Below, in pieces: positions 7,587-17,324 of a stretch of DNA of 35,851 nucleotides. This DNA comes from Prochlorococcus sp. AG-676-M04 (GTDB lineage: Bacteria > Cyanobacteriota > Cyanobacteriia > PCC-6307 > Cyanobiaceae), in contig QCUB01000013.1 of assembly GCA_003210895.1 (NCBI GenBank), forward strand, positions 1 to 35,851. The letters are read 5' to 3'. Within the stretch, counting starts at the first letter, position 1. Each line of letters opens with the position of its first letter. The position numbers were made by a program, and so were the translations under genes. The notes under the pieces were generated by a model. The model had not been told where the DNA came from and searched no databases. It saw only the letters and a program-made list of their open reading frames with translations.

Positions 7587-7991
7587 ATGTTTAATACTAA
7601 ATCAAAGATACAAGAGCCAGTAACAATCTCTCCATCATTTCAATTACCAATAATCCTCATAATTTTAAGTTTTATGCTCCTATTTCTGAATATTGGTTAT
7701 TGGCCCACAATTGTTTTTTCTTCATTCAGCTTTTTTTTACTGCTTCAATCATTCACCTTAAGAATAAAAATTACAAATGAAGATTTTGTAGTTTTGCAAC
7801 TTGGAAAAGAAATCAGGACCTTTCCATTCAAAAATTGGATCTCTTGGAAATTCTTTTTGCCGATAATCCCTGGTATTTTTTATTTTAGAGAAACCTCTAG
7901 CCCGCATTTATTACCTATACTATTTAATCCAGAGCAATTAAAAAATGAACTTATAAAGAAAGTTGAATCTCTGGAAATTAAAAATCCTTAA
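7587..7991 (+). CDS. DUF3119 family protein
   Basis: This encodes 134 residues from ATG 7587; an upstream TTG at 7575 would add four residues and overlap the permease. Two hydrophobic segments (about residues 17-55) are followed by a soluble part resembling a small PH-like fold, with the FPFKNWISWKFFLP motif and a loop ending in the HLLPILFNPEQL stretch. I match it to the cyanobacterial DUF3119 family, of unknown function, from recall of the sequence pattern. Its position 4 nt behind the MlaE/Ycf63-type permease suggests a membrane lipid-related partner role, inferred from context. Confidence 0.75.
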   Translation: MFNTKSKIQEPVTISPSFQLPIILIILSFMLLFLNIGYWPTIVFSSFSFFLLLQSFTLRIKITNEDFVVLQLGKEIRTFPFKNWISWKFFLPIIPGIFYFRETSSPHLLPILFNPEQLKNELIKKVESLEIKNP

Positions 7992-8025
7992 AATTTAATT
8001 TTTGATTAACCTCCAATTTATTTAA

Positions 8026-9036
8026 ATGACTAATACTAAAGTTTCTAATAATAATCCTGATAAGGAATCAATAATTAATAAATCAGTTACAAAAATAAAA
8101 GATAATGAAATTATCAAAAATAAAACAACTCAAAATAAAAAGCTAACATCGCAAAGCAAAAAACCTAATAAATCAATAGATGATATATCTAATGAAATAT
8201 TTAGCGAGCTTATTTCAAAAAAAATTTCTTTAGTTAAAGAGATAAAAGATTTAGAAATAAAAAAAAATGAATTAAATAAAGATATTGAATCAAATTTTAA
8301 GGGTCAATCAGACAATATCGCTAAAAGAGTAAAGGGATTCCAAGAATATTTAACGGGCTCTTTACAGAACCTCTCACAAAATGTAGAGAAACTTGAATTA
8401 GTTTCACAACCAATAGTTGTAAAGCCTTCGCCACTTGATGAAAAAAAAGAAGATTTAAACAAAAATAAATTAGTTAAAGTTCCGGCATTATCTGAAACAT
8501 TTAAACCAGATGAACAACTTATTAAAAGTTGTTTCGCAACGTTTACAGAACAGCCTGATTTTTATTCGGATCCTTGGAAATTAAGGCGAAGCCTTGATTT
8601 AAAAGATATCGAAGTCATGGATGATTGGTTCTTTAATATGGGTGGAAGGGGTTCATTAGAAAGTAGGGGTTCCAGACAAAAAAATGCTTTATTATCTGCA
8701 GGATTAATAGCTATTCTTGGTGAATTGTATGGCGACCAATTTCAAACACTAATATTGGCTTCTCAACCTGAAAGATTAGGAGAGTGGAGAAGAATTTTAC
8801 AAGATTCCTTGGGTCTTACAAGAGATGATTTTGGACCTAATAGTGGAATTGTTCTTTTTGAAAGGCCAGAAGGAGTTATAGAAAGAGCTGATAGATTAGA
8901 AGCCAATGAAGAGTTGCCATTTATTATTGTGGATGCTGCAGAAACATCTGTAGAGATACCAATTCTTCAATTCCCATTATGGCTTGCCTTCGCAGGCTCA
9001 AATTATGAAATTTATGATGATCTAGAACTAAATTAA
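8026..9036 (+). CDS. DUF3086 family protein with N-terminal coiled coil
   Basis: This 336-residue cyanobacterial protein has an Asn/Lys-rich, probably disordered start (1-50), a coiled-coil segment of Lys/Glu/Leu heptads (about 55-130), and a conserved C-terminal domain from about residue 160. That domain has motifs [37 protein letters not shown] and [20 protein letters not shown], which I recognise as DUF3086. No catalytic motif is evident and the function is unknown. The ATG at 8026 is the first in frame. plsY follows 5 nt after the stop, so the two are probably co-transcribed. Confidence 0.82.
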   Translation: MTNTKVSNNNPDKESIINKSVTKIKDNEIIKNKTTQNKKLTSQSKKPNKSIDDISNEIFSELISKKISLVKEIKDLEIKKNELNKDIESNFKGQSDNIAKRVKGFQEYLTGSLQNLSQNVEKLELVSQPIVVKPSPLDEKKEDLNKNKLVKVPALSETFKPDEQLIKSCFATFTEQPDFYSDPWKLRRSLDLKDIEVMDDWFFNMGGRGSLESRGSRQKNALLSAGLIAILGELYGDQFQTLILASQPERLGEWRRILQDSLGLTRDDFGPNSGIVLFERPEGVIERADRLEANEELPFIIVDAAETSVEIPILQFPLWLAFAGSNYEIYDDLELN

Positions 9037-9041
9037 ATTTT

Positions 9042-9632
9042 ATGAATATTTTAATTATTTTTATAAGTTATTTTTTAGGATCCCTGCCAACAGGTTTTTT
9101 AATTGGAAAATATCTCAAAAATATAGATCTAAGAACTATAGGTTCTGGATCTACTGGGGCAACAAATGTCTTAAGAAATGTTGGAAAATGGCCAGCACTT
9201 TTTGTATTTATCATTGACGTTGGGAAAGGCCTTATTGCAGTAAAAATTGCTCAATATTACACAGATCAAGGATTAATAGAAGTTATAGCAGGCATATCCG
9301 CTATCTCAGGACATATTTGGCCAATATGGCTTAGAGGTAAAGGGGGGAAAGCTGTTGCGACTGGATTAGGTATGTTTTTGGCTCTTTCTTGGAAAGTTGG
9401 ATTAGCATCTCTTGGAATTTTTTTAATAGTCCTAACAAAAACTAAATTTGTTTCTTTATCCAGTATTTCAGCTGCAATTTTACTTCCTATTTTTATGCTT
9501 TTTTACCTCGGTAATTTTATGCACTCATACTTTTTTATAAGTTTTGTTGTGGCATTATTAGTAATCTGGAAACATAGAACAAACATAACAAGATTGGTCA
9601 AGGGAGAAGAATCCAAAATTAACCAGAATTAA
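9042..9632 (+). CDS. plsY: Acyl-phosphate:glycerol-3-phosphate acyltransferase PlsY
   Basis: This 196-residue, five-helix inner-membrane enzyme makes 1-acyl-glycerol-3-phosphate, the first acylation step of phospholipid and glycolipid synthesis. It shows the three family motifs: [12 protein letters not shown] near the N-terminus, the [15 protein letters not shown] glycine-rich loop (about residues 35-49) and [12 protein letters not shown] (about 96-107). Length is typical. It follows DUF3086 by 5 nt, and its last 14 bases overlap the 3' end of the convergent pyrF gene. Confidence 0.96.
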   Translation: MNILIIFISYFLGSLPTGFLIGKYLKNIDLRTIGSGSTGATNVLRNVGKWPALFVFIIDVGKGLIAVKIAQYYTDQGLIEVIAGISAISGHIWPIWLRGKGGKAVATGLGMFLALSWKVGLASLGIFLIVLTKTKFVSLSSISAAILLPIFMLFYLGNFMHSYFFISFVVALLVIWKHRTNITRLVKGEESKINQN

Positions 9633-10347
9633 TAGATTTAAATATTTCTAATAGAGCTTTATTAGGATCTATAGCTTTGGATATTGATCTACCAATGACT
9701 AATTTAGAAGCGCCATTATATATAGCTTCATGGGGCGTCATAATTCTATTTTGATCATCTTTATTTTCAATCTTTAACCTAATACCTGGTGTAATTAGTT
9801 CAAAATTATCTTTATAAATAGATCTCAACATTTTTACCTCCCAAGGGGAACAGACACATCCATCTAATCCAGCATCAAAAGACAACTTTGCAAGTCTTAA
9901 TACATTTTCTTCAATTGAATTGTTTCTATCAAGATCAGCTTGAAAATCTTTAAGAGAAAAGCTTGTTAAAACAGTTATTCCTACAACAAATGGAGGTTTT
10001 ACACTAACTGAGGTAGCTCCTTCTAAAGATGCCTTTTTCGAATCCTTAAGAGCTTTTAGACCTGCTGAAGCATGAATAGAAATTATATCAACCCCTAATT
10101 TTGAAACTTGGAAACATGCTGCACTCATGGTATTTGGAATATCATGAAATTTTAAGTCTAAAAAAATTTTTTTATTTAAACTTTTTAGTATTTCAATAAC
10201 TCTTGGACCTTCCCTAACAAAAAGCTCTAAACCAACTTTCACCCACTTAATATTAGGACATTTTTCTAGAAGTAATTTTGCTTGACTTACATCTAGTCCA
10301 TCAATTGCCAATATTATTTTATTTTCTGAATTAAATCTATTGTTCAT
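9619..10347 (-). CDS. pyrF: Orotidine 5'-phosphate decarboxylase
   Basis: This 242-residue enzyme converts OMP to UMP, the last step of de novo pyrimidine synthesis. The catalytic Asp-Lys-Asp array is visible in [12 protein letters not shown] (D64, K66, D69); the substrate-binding LAIDGLD start and the C-terminal LVIGRSI phosphate-binding motif are also present. The start is taken as ATG 10347; a TTG at 10350 would add one residue. It lies 6 nt after tyrS on the same strand and overlaps the 3' end of plsY by 14 nt. Confidence 0.96.
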   Translation of the reverse strand: MNNRFNSENKIILAIDGLDVSQAKLLLEKCPNIKWVKVGLELFVREGPRVIEILKSLNKKIFLDLKFHDIPNTMSAACFQVSKLGVDIISIHASAGLKALKDSKKASLEGATSVSVKPPFVVGITVLTSFSLKDFQADLDRNNSIEENVLRLAKLSFDAGLDGCVCSPWEVKMLRSIYKDNFELITPGIRLKIENKDDQNRIMTPHEAIYNGASKLVIGRSISKAIDPNKALLEIFKSINSG

Positions 10348-10353
10348 CAATCT

Positions 10354-11592
10354 TCAGTTTTCAAACCTCTTTATTATTTTTTTTCCAATTTGCAATATTT
10401 TCCCTTCCAAATCATTTTTTGAATCAAAAACTAAATCAGGATTTATTACTTTCTGACTATCAATTTTTACACCCCCACCTTTAATAGATCTTTTGGATTC
10501 GCTGCTAGATTTGAAAAATTTTAGAGCACTTAGCAAGTAAAAGAACTTAACTGGAAAAACTATTTCTTTTAATGAAATCTCTGGAATTTCTCCAACTTTT
10601 TCTTTGTCTCCAAGGAATAATTTTTCGCAGTTTGATTGCGCCTTTAATGCTTCTTCAGCTCCATGGAATAAAGTAGTAACTTCTAAAGCCATTTTTCTCT
10701 GTAATTCTCGAGGATTTAAGTTTTCTTGAAAACTTAAATCTAATTCAGTAAGTAATTCAAAATAGGTAGGTATTATATTATCGGGTACTTTTTCTAATTT
10801 TGAATACATTGAAAGAGGATCATCGGTCAAACCGACCGTGTTAAATTCAGATTTACTCATCTTCTTAATTCCATCTAAACCTGTCAAAATTGGCAACAGA
10901 ACCCCGAATTGAGGTTCTTGTTTAAAATGCTTTTGAAGATCTCTTCCTATTGCAATATTAAATTTCTGATCTGTACCGCCAAGCTCAATATCTGATTGAA
11001 CAACTACCGAATCGTAACCTTGTAATAGTGGATATAAGAATTCATGCAAAGCAATTGGAACTTGTGAAGTGTACCTTTTATTAAACTCCTCCTTAGCTAG
11101 CATTTGACTAACTGTTGCACTCCCCATTAATTCAATTATCGAATTGAGATTTAATCCTTTTAACCATTCACTGTTATATCTAATTTCTATTCTATCTTTT
11201 GAATCAAAATCTAAAATAGATTCATTAGCTGGCTTACCCATTCCTAGTTGGGTTAAATATGTTTTTGCATTATCTTTAACTTGTTTTTCCGATAACTGCA
11301 CTCTTGTTTTATTTTTTCCGGTTGGGTCTCCAATTTGAGCAGTAAAATCCCCAATAATTAAAACTGCAATATGTCCATTATCTTGGAATGCCCTAAGTTT
11401 TTTAAACAATATGCTGTGCCCAAGATGAATATCTGTTCCAGTTGGATCGATTCCAAGTTTAACCCTTAATTTTTTATTATTTTTTTTCGCATGATCAATT
11501 ATCTCCGAAAAAGTTTGATCTTTTCCTTTAATTGGGAAATATTCTTCTATTCCTCTTGATAGCCATGATGGCAATATTAAATTATCTGACAT
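10354..11592 (-). CDS. tyrS: Tyrosyl-tRNA synthetase
   Basis: This 412-residue class I synthetase charges tRNA-Tyr. The HIGH motif appears as HLGH (56-59) and the KMSKS loop is intact (244-248). [14 protein letters not shown] and [17 protein letters not shown] mark the TyrRS subgroup of the TyrZ type, and a C-terminal S4-like RNA-binding segment (about 345-410, with the IKGGGVKID motif) completes the protein. The ATG at 11592 gives the expected N-terminus. pyrF follows 6 nt downstream and DUF1825 lies 19 nt upstream, so all three may be co-transcribed. Confidence 0.96.
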   Translation of the reverse strand: MSDNLILPSWLSRGIEEYFPIKGKDQTFSEIIDHAKKNNKKLRVKLGIDPTGTDIHLGHSILFKKLRAFQDNGHIAVLIIGDFTAQIGDPTGKNKTRVQLSEKQVKDNAKTYLTQLGMGKPANESILDFDSKDRIEIRYNSEWLKGLNLNSIIELMGSATVSQMLAKEEFNKRYTSQVPIALHEFLYPLLQGYDSVVVQSDIELGGTDQKFNIAIGRDLQKHFKQEPQFGVLLPILTGLDGIKKMSKSEFNTVGLTDDPLSMYSKLEKVPDNIIPTYFELLTELDLSFQENLNPRELQRKMALEVTTLFHGAEEALKAQSNCEKLFLGDKEKVGEIPEISLKEIVFPVKFFYLLSALKFFKSSSESKRSIKGGGVKIDSQKVINPDLVFDSKNDLEGKILQIGKKIIKRFEN

Positions 11593-11611
11593 AAAGCTTT
11601 AACCGTTAATT

Positions 11612-11935
11612 TTAAGAAGTTTTATCAAGTTCATCCTTCATTCTTATTAAGGTTTTATTCATCTGATCGAACATTTGATCAGGAGTAATCCCAAATTGAC
11701 TTAACTGTGTCTTTAATTGTTCTACTGTCATTTTTGCTTGAAAATCTTCTGACAATTCAAATCTCTTCATAAAAACCTTATAACGATCCATAAGAGATTC
11801 CATTTTTTTTATAAACATTTTTTTTCCTTCTCTGTCAAATTTTCCATAATCAGAACCAAGTTTCATAAGTTCTTGGTAATCTGTAAAAAGCTTTTTAGCT
11901 TCTTCTTGAACGATGTCTGACTCAAAAAATCCCAT
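11612..11935 (-). CDS. DUF1825 family protein
   Basis: This 107-residue protein starts at ATG 11935, chosen over a TTG at 11956 because the family begins with MGFFESDIVQEEA. It is entirely helical in appearance, rich in Lys, Glu and Met, with motifs KLFTDYQELMKLGSDYGKFD and QLKTQLSQFGITPDQMF. I recognise it as the DUF1825 family, nearly universal in cyanobacteria and of unknown function. No membrane segment or signal peptide is present, so it should be cytoplasmic. It lies 19 nt ahead of tyrS on the same strand and diverges from the GIY-YIG gene. Confidence 0.85.
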   Translation of the reverse strand: MGFFESDIVQEEAKKLFTDYQELMKLGSDYGKFDREGKKMFIKKMESLMDRYKVFMKRFELSEDFQAKMTVEQLKTQLSQFGITPDQMFDQMNKTLIRMKDELDKTS

Positions 11936-12073
11936 TTCTATTTGTTTACTTCGCAAGAATAAAGGCTCAATTACACCATAACAAGAATCTTTTGAATTGA
12001 TTAGTACATTAATAAATTTTAGTTTATAAATAATTCTTTGATTTATATCATTTCAGAATTAAATTTAGTAGAC

Positions 12074-12700
12074 ATGTTTCATATAATATTGGAAAAATTC
12101 AACGTAAATAATATTTCAAACCAAAATAGACAATTTGAATTATTTGGCTCAAATGTAAATACATCAATTAATTTTCAACACTCAAATAATCTAAAAATCA
12201 AAGGTGAAATCCTAACTGAATGGAGAAATAGAATCCATAATCACCAATTCAAAATTTCAAAAGATACTAACAATAAAACTTTGAGCCAAACAAGTCTTCC
12301 TATAAATACAATTTCCAATGAAAGAAAAATTGATCCGTTTTCCCTTCAACCATTATCATTGAACTTTTGGAGAACCAATCAATATATACACAATGGTCCA
12401 GCAATGTATTTTGTAATTGACTCGATTGAGAGTTCTAAAATAATCCTTTACATAGGAGAAACAAATTTAGCAAATAAAAGATGGAAGGGAGAACATGACT
12501 GTAAAAATTACCTCATGAACTATAAAGAAGCCCTAGCTCATAACAACCTCTCAAGTCATCAAGATATTCGTTTCTTCTTAGATGTTCCTAAAGAAGTAAA
12601 ATTAAGACGTAAATTAGAACAGCAACTGATATATTTATGGTTACCACCTTTTAATAAAGAAACTCGAGATAGGTGGGCAACTACTTTCACAAACAACTAA
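12074..12700 (+). CDS. GIY-YIG nuclease-domain protein
   Basis: This is 208 residues from ATG 12074; a TTG at 12038 would add 12. Residues 1-100 are Asn/Ser-rich and low in recognisable structure. From about 105 a GIY-YIG fold is visible: AMYFVID stands in for GIY, Y126-I127-G128 for YIG, with R136 in NKRWKGEH, E182 in KLEQQLI and N194 in PPFNKET. These are the positions expected for catalytic Tyr, Arg and metal-binding Glu. It is not UvrC, since no other UvrC domain is present, nor a homing endonuclease near an intron. Biological role unknown; pepA follows 23 nt downstream. Confidence 0.72.
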   Translation: MFHIILEKFNVNNISNQNRQFELFGSNVNTSINFQHSNNLKIKGEILTEWRNRIHNHQFKISKDTNNKTLSQTSLPINTISNERKIDPFSLQPLSLNFWRTNQYIHNGPAMYFVIDSIESSKIILYIGETNLANKRWKGEHDCKNYLMNYKEALAHNNLSSHQDIRFFLDVPKEVKLRRKLEQQLIYLWLPPFNKETRDRWATTFTNN

Positions 12701-12723
12701 AAGTTAATTAAATCCGTTCTAAA

Positions 12724-14196
12724 ATGCAATTTTCCACATTCCAAAAAAATCTAGATAACTGGCAAGGTGCTTCATTAATTTTTGGAGTTTTTGAGGAAGA
12801 AATTGCAAGCCAACTCGAAAACATAAAATTTGTTGTTGACACAAAATTATTATTTAAAAAAGTTACTCAAAAAAAATTCAAAGGAGAAAAAGGAAAAACT
12901 TTAAGCTTTGAATTTTTAGATCAAAAATTAGAAACTTTAATCATAGTTGGTCTTGGCAAATCGAAAGACCTAAATAAAAGTGATATAGAAAACTCCATAG
13001 GAAATCTTATTAGGAAAACTGTTGATAAAAATGAAAAAATCAGCATCTTGCTACCTTGGGAATTAATAAATTCGCAACTAGAAGTAAATCAATTAGCAGA
13101 GTCAGCAAGATTATCTGCTTATAAAGACAATAGATTCAATAAGAAAAAAGATGAAAAGAAAGTTCTTAAAGAAATAGAGTTTTTGAATTTAAAAAAACTT
13201 GAGAATATCAGCTTTGAAGATACAGAAAAAATATGTGAAGGTGTAGAACTAGCGAGAAGACTTGTAGCCGCCCCTCCAAATAGTCTTACGCCTCAAGAAA
13301 TGTCTATGCAAGCTTCTAAAATAGCTAAAGATCATGGTTTGGAAGTAAAAATTTTAGAGGCAAAAGAATGTGAAGATTTAGGAATGGGTGCATATTTAGC
13401 TGTAGCAAAAGGTTCTGATCTAGATCCTAAATTTATACATCTTACTTTGAAGTCAGAGGGGCCTATAAAAGAAAAGATTGCACTTGTTGGGAAGGGTTTA
13501 ACCTTTGATTCGGGAGGATACAACCTAAAAGTAGGAGCCTCTCAAATTGAAATGATGAAATATGATATGGGAGGAAGCGCTGCAGTTTTAGGAGCAGCAA
13601 AAGCACTTGGAGCAATAAAACCAAAGGGACTAGAAATACATTTTATTGTGGCAGCTTGCGAAAACATGATAAATGGATCTGCAGTACATCCAGGAGATGT
13701 AGTTAAGGCATCTAATGGTAAGACAATTGAAATAAATAACACTGATGCAGAGGGTAGACTCACATTAGCTGATGCTTTAACTTATGCATCCAATTTAAAA
13801 CCGGATTCAATAATAGATCTAGCCACTTTAACAGGAGCTATTGTTGTTGCATTAGGGAATGATGTAGCTGGATTCTGGAGCAATAATGATGATCTAGCAA
13901 ATGATCTAAAAGCTGCATCATCCCAGGCTGGAGAAGAATTATGGCAAATGCCTTTACAAAAATCTTATAAACAAGGGTTAAAGTCTCATATAGCTGATAT
14001 GAAAAATACAGGCCCTAGAGCAGGTGGGTCCATAACAGCTGCTTTGTTTTTAGAGGAATTCTTTGATACAGAGATTAAATGGGCTCATATTGATATTGCT
14101 GGGACTTGCTGGACTGATAAGAATAAGGGGATTAATCCATCAGGTGCAACCGGTTTTGGAGTTAAAACTCTTGTTCAATGGATTAAAAATAAATAA
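12724..14196 (+). CDS. pepA: Leucyl aminopeptidase (M17 family)
   Basis: This 490-residue cytosolic peptidase releases N-terminal residues from peptides using two metal ions. The C-terminal catalytic domain holds the metal- and substrate-binding motifs [28 protein letters not shown] and the family signature [14 protein letters not shown], with the catalytic Arg in the last of these. The N-terminal domain (about 1-160) is the usual variable macro-like domain of hexameric M17 enzymes. Length is normal. The stop is 12 nt from the convergent msrA stop. Confidence 0.96.
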   Translation: MQFSTFQKNLDNWQGASLIFGVFEEEIASQLENIKFVVDTKLLFKKVTQKKFKGEKGKTLSFEFLDQKLETLIIVGLGKSKDLNKSDIENSIGNLIRKTVDKNEKISILLPWELINSQLEVNQLAESARLSAYKDNRFNKKKDEKKVLKEIEFLNLKKLENISFEDTEKICEGVELARRLVAAPPNSLTPQEMSMQASKIAKDHGLEVKILEAKECEDLGMGAYLAVAKGSDLDPKFIHLTLKSEGPIKEKIALVGKGLTFDSGGYNLKVGASQIEMMKYDMGGSAAVLGAAKALGAIKPKGLEIHFIVAACENMINGSAVHPGDVVKASNGKTIEINNTDAEGRLTLADALTYASNLKPDSIIDLATLTGAIVVALGNDVAGFWSNNDDLANDLKAASSQAGEELWQMPLQKSYKQGLKSHIADMKNTGPRAGGSITAALFLEEFFDTEIKWAHIDIAGTCWTDKNKGINPSGATGFGVKTLVQWIKNK

Positions 14197-14208
14197 CTAT
14201 ATTTAAAA

Positions 14209-14814
14209 TCATTCAGTCCAAAGATTTGTTGATCTAGCGTTATCCCCCCATAATTTATCCAACCTCTGATCCCTCCCACAAGAGAATCTATAGAACTTAT
14301 ATTTCAATTCATTTCTCTCAGCAAAATCCTGATGATATTCTTCAGCCAACCAAAATTGACCTTTTGATTTTAGTTCTACAGATATTTTTTCTAATGGCAC
14401 TCTCAACTCATTAGAGGCCGAAACAATTGCATTATTTGCATCACTTTCCTCAGTTTCATCTTTGAAAAAAATCACTGGCCTATAAGAATCTCCACGATCA
14501 CAAAATTGCCCCTTACCATCCAGAGGATCAATATTTCTGAAATAGAGCCTAAGTATCTCGGGTAAACTTACCAGTTGGGAATCATAGTTAACCAAAACCA
14601 CTTCCTGATGCCCTTCATGATTTTCGTATGAAGGATTTTGTAAATCCCCTCCTGAGTATCCACTTTCTACAGAATTAATTCCTTTTAAAGACTCTAAGTC
14701 ATGTTCTAAGCACCAAAAACAGCCTCCCGCAAGAATCAATTCTTCTGCAAGGGAATTTAAAGGGTTAATTAAAATTGAAAAAGCAATTATTAAAGGTAAA
14801 AAAAGTTTCATCAT
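14209..14814 (-). CDS. msrA: Peptide-methionine (S)-S-oxide reductase MsrA with an apparent signal peptide
   Basis: This is 201 residues from ATG 14814 (ATG 14811 is equally possible). A start further up at 14868 would overlap lpxB and bury the signal sequence. The first 23 residues form a signal peptide (MMK, a hydrophobic core, then NSLAEE), so the enzyme is probably exported to the periplasm or lumen. The catalytic motif GGCFWC follows with nucleophile C32 and C35, then the usual ESGYSGG and EYHQDF motifs. MsrA repairs oxidised methionine. It lies 13 nt downstream of lpxB, the last gene of the outer-membrane cluster, which fits a role in the cell envelope. Confidence 0.92.
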   Translation of the reverse strand: MMKLFLPLIIAFSILINPLNSLAEELILAGGCFWCLEHDLESLKGINSVESGYSGGDLQNPSYENHEGHQEVVLVNYDSQLVSLPEILRLYFRNIDPLDGKGQFCDRGDSYRPVIFFKDETEESDANNAIVSASNELRVPLEKISVELKSKGQFWLAEEYHQDFAERNELKYKFYRFSCGRDQRLDKLWGDNARSTNLWTE

Positions 14815-14827
14815 TACATTATAAAGT

Positions 14828-16006
14828 TCAAATAATAGAATTAATAATTTCTTTTGCCGCTCTATCAACTACTCCTTCATCTCCTAATTCTTTTCTTAAA
14901 AGAGTATACCCTTTTTTCATTTTTACTTTTTCTGATGTCAGATCGAGAAGCCTGCAAGCTTTAAAAAAAATTTTCTTTTCATTAAAATTTTTCTGGACAA
15001 ACTCAGGTATTATAAATTTTTTTACTAAAAGATTCACAGGCGAAATAAACCTTACTCTAAAATTGAGAATTCTTTTAGCAATAAAAGCAGTAACTCTACT
15101 TACTCTATATCCAATAATCTGTGGTATTCCATATAAAGCCAATTCCATATTAACTGTGCCTGATTTGCACAAAGCTAGTTTCGTTAATGAATAAATGTAA
15201 GGCATAAATTTAGAATTATCTTGTTGAGAAATAACCTTACCTTTAATTTCATATTTTTCTAAACCCTGTCTAATTTTTTTATCAAAAACACTCCTACAAG
15301 ATGGAATATAAACTAAGAGACTTGGATATCTTAATTGTAATTTTTTGGCAGTTTTCAAAAAGGTGGGCAATATATATTTCAACTCTTGTGGTCTTGATGC
15401 AGGCATTAAAAGCAAGATATTTTGATTTGCTTTAAGTTTTAGAATTGTTCTAGAAAATTTCTTGGAAGGTAGTTTTTTCGTTAAATCAAGCATTGGATGT
15501 CCAACCCAAGAAACATTTCCACCCCTCCTTTTATAAAAAATTGCTTCTTGCTTAAAAATCGCAAAAATTTTATCAGAAAAATTAATTAAATTTGTAGTGC
15601 TATTGTTACCAACTCTCCAAGCCCATTCTTGAGGAGCTATGTAGTAGTAAATTGGAATATTATTTCTCGATCTTTTTAATTTAGCACCAATATTAATATT
15701 AGGGCCCATATAGTCAATCAAGATAAGACAATCTGGAGGATATTTTTTTAGTAATTTATAAAATCTTCTTTGAATTCTTATTGTTGGAAGAATAAGGGGT
15801 AAAGCCTCCCAAATGCCTATTGCACTGATCGATGTTGTTTCTTGAAGAATTTTTACTCCTTCTTTCTGCATCCTCTCCCCACCTAATCCACAAATCTCCA
15901 AATCTATTGATTTTTTTTTAGCCTCATTGAACAATGCTTTTGACAACAAACTTCCATGTAAATCTCCAGAAACTTCTCCCGTACTAATGAATATTTTTTT
16001 ATTCAT
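14828..16006 (-). CDS. lpxB: Lipid-A-disaccharide synthase
   Basis: This 392-residue GT19-family glycosyltransferase joins UDP-diacylglucosamine and lipid X into the beta-1,6 disaccharide of lipid A at the inner face of the membrane. The family start ISTGEVSGDLHGSLL is present, with GIGGERM-type GLGGERMQKEG near residue 41, WRVGNN near 130, and the C-terminal nucleotide-sugar site CKSGTVNMELALYGIPQIIGYRV. Length is normal. Its start overlaps the end of lpxA by 4 nt, a sign of translational coupling. Confidence 0.95.
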   Translation of the reverse strand: MNKKIFISTGEVSGDLHGSLLSKALFNEAKKKSIDLEICGLGGERMQKEGVKILQETTSISAIGIWEALPLILPTIRIQRRFYKLLKKYPPDCLILIDYMGPNINIGAKLKRSRNNIPIYYYIAPQEWAWRVGNNSTTNLINFSDKIFAIFKQEAIFYKRRGGNVSWVGHPMLDLTKKLPSKKFSRTILKLKANQNILLLMPASRPQELKYILPTFLKTAKKLQLRYPSLLVYIPSCRSVFDKKIRQGLEKYEIKGKVISQQDNSKFMPYIYSLTKLALCKSGTVNMELALYGIPQIIGYRVSRVTAFIAKRILNFRVRFISPVNLLVKKFIIPEFVQKNFNEKKIFFKACRLLDLTSEKVKMKKGYTLLRKELGDEGVVDRAAKEIINSII

Positions 16007-16845
16007 AAATTCATAATAGGCATTGGTCCTCTTCTTTCCTTAGATATAGAATCTTTTAAAAAATTACATAATTTTGATGAAGAGATATCTAACTTTCCTT
16101 GCATCGCTTTCTCCAAGGAATCAGAAATTACATCATTAGATTTAAAAATTAGATTCCATGTTCCTTGTAATAACTTTAAGTCAAAGTCTTTATTTCCTAT
16201 CAAACCACTTCTTTTAATACCTACCCTATTTAAGCCTCTTAATCTGCCAGGATGTCCCTCTGCCAAGCAAAAAGGAGGAACATCTCTATCTACTCTGGTC
16301 ATTCCTCCAATCATTGCTAAATATCCAATATGCACAAACTGATGAACACCTAAACAGCCACCTATAATCGCCTTATCTTCTACTTTTACATGACCTGCCA
16401 CTTGAACGCTATTTGCTAAAACGATTTCATTGCCAAGTTCACAATTATGTCCTATATGCGTATAGGCCATTAGTAAATTATTGTTACCAATAATAGTTTT
16501 TTCTCCTTCATAAGTAGCTTTATTAATAGTTACACACTCTCTAAAAGTATTGTTATCTCCAATAATCACCTCAGTTGGCGCTCCTTGATATTTTAGATCT
16601 TGAGGTTCAAATCCAATAAAAACATTTGGGAAGATTCTATTATTTTTGCCAATCTTAGTATTACCTTCAATAACAGTATTTGGTCCTATCTCAGTGCCCT
16701 TACCAATAGTTACATTTGGTCCAATAATAGCTCCGCTAGAAATAATTACCCCATCATGTATTTCTGCTCTTGAATCAACAAAAGCGTTTGGATGTAATTT
16801 TACACCTTTAAAACTAGATCCTAATTCAGTATTTTTAATCTCCAT
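16003..16845 (-). CDS. lpxA: UDP-N-acetylglucosamine acyltransferase
   Basis: This is 280 residues from ATG 16845; an in-frame TTG at 16857 would overlap fabZ. The N-terminal two thirds is a left-handed beta-helix of hexapeptide repeats (IGPNVTIGKGTEIGP and similar). The catalytic histidine is expected at H133 in THIGHNCELGN, and GFEPQDLKYQG and the C-terminal helical domain are typical of LpxA. It transfers a 3-hydroxyacyl chain from ACP to UDP-GlcNAc, the first step of lipid A synthesis. It lies between fabZ (4 nt upstream) and lpxB (4-nt overlap). Confidence 0.95.
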   Translation of the reverse strand: MEIKNTELGSSFKGVKLHPNAFVDSRAEIHDGVIISSGAIIGPNVTIGKGTEIGPNTVIEGNTKIGKNNRIFPNVFIGFEPQDLKYQGAPTEVIIGDNNTFRECVTINKATYEGEKTIIGNNNLLMAYTHIGHNCELGNEIVLANSVQVAGHVKVEDKAIIGGCLGVHQFVHIGYLAMIGGMTRVDRDVPPFCLAEGHPGRLRGLNRVGIKRSGLIGNKDFDLKLLQGTWNLIFKSNDVISDSLEKAMQGKLDISSSKLCNFLKDSISKERRGPMPIMNL

Positions 16846-16849
16846 TTTT

Positions 16850-17308
16850 CTAATCAACTAATGAAAACATTAATTCACCTGCGCAAACCAGCTTTCCTTC
16901 AACATGTGCTTCACCTTTTACCTTGCCAAATCTTTGCCTTTTTATACTTAATAATTCACAAGTGATTACTAATTGATCACCAGGAACAACTGGTCTTCTA
17001 AATTTAACATTATTGATACCTGCAAAAACAAAAAGACCTTTGGGGAGATCAGGCATTTGAGTCACTATTATCCCTCCTACCTGAGCCATAGATTCAACAA
17101 TCAGTACTCCTGGCATAAGAGGTCTATCTGGGAAATGACCTTGGAATTGAGGCTCATTCATAGTCACATTTTTCAATGCGACAGCCTTTTTCCCTGGAAT
17201 ATGCTCTATAACTCTGTCAACGAGAGCAAAAGGAAATCTATGAGGCAATAAGCCTAGTATTTCCTGAGAAGAGAGTTGATTATTTTCACTTGATAATTGC
17301 TTTTCCAA
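16850..17308 (-). CDS. fabZ: 3-hydroxyacyl-ACP dehydratase FabZ
   Basis: This is a 152-residue hot-dog-fold enzyme of type II fatty acid synthesis. Family motifs are [17 protein letters not shown] (about 17-33), the catalytic [17 protein letters not shown] segment with H58 and E72, and AQVGG. The start must be TTG at 17308 or a similar codon, because the first in-frame ATG lies beyond the LLPHRFP motif. Its place between lpxC and lpxA is common in Gram-negatives, where FabZ competes with LpxA for 3-hydroxyacyl-ACP. Confidence 0.95.
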   Translation of the reverse strand: MEKQLSSENNQLSSQEILGLLPHRFPFALVDRVIEHIPGKKAVALKNVTMNEPQFQGHFPDRPLMPGVLIVESMAQVGGIIVTQMPDLPKGLFVFAGINNVKFRRPVVPGDQLVITCELLSIKRQRFGKVKGEAHVEGKLVCAGELMFSLVD

Positions 17309-17324
17309 AACTTAAAAGATAAAG

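Noticed and set aside
14775..15194. Plus-strand ORF of 139 codons over lpxB and msrA
   Set aside because: It lies wholly antisense to well-supported lpxB and the msrA start, and its translation has no family-like motif.
16646..17251. Plus-strand ORFs over lpxA and fabZ
   Set aside because: Antisense shadows of genes with intact catalytic motifs; no independent start signals or motifs.
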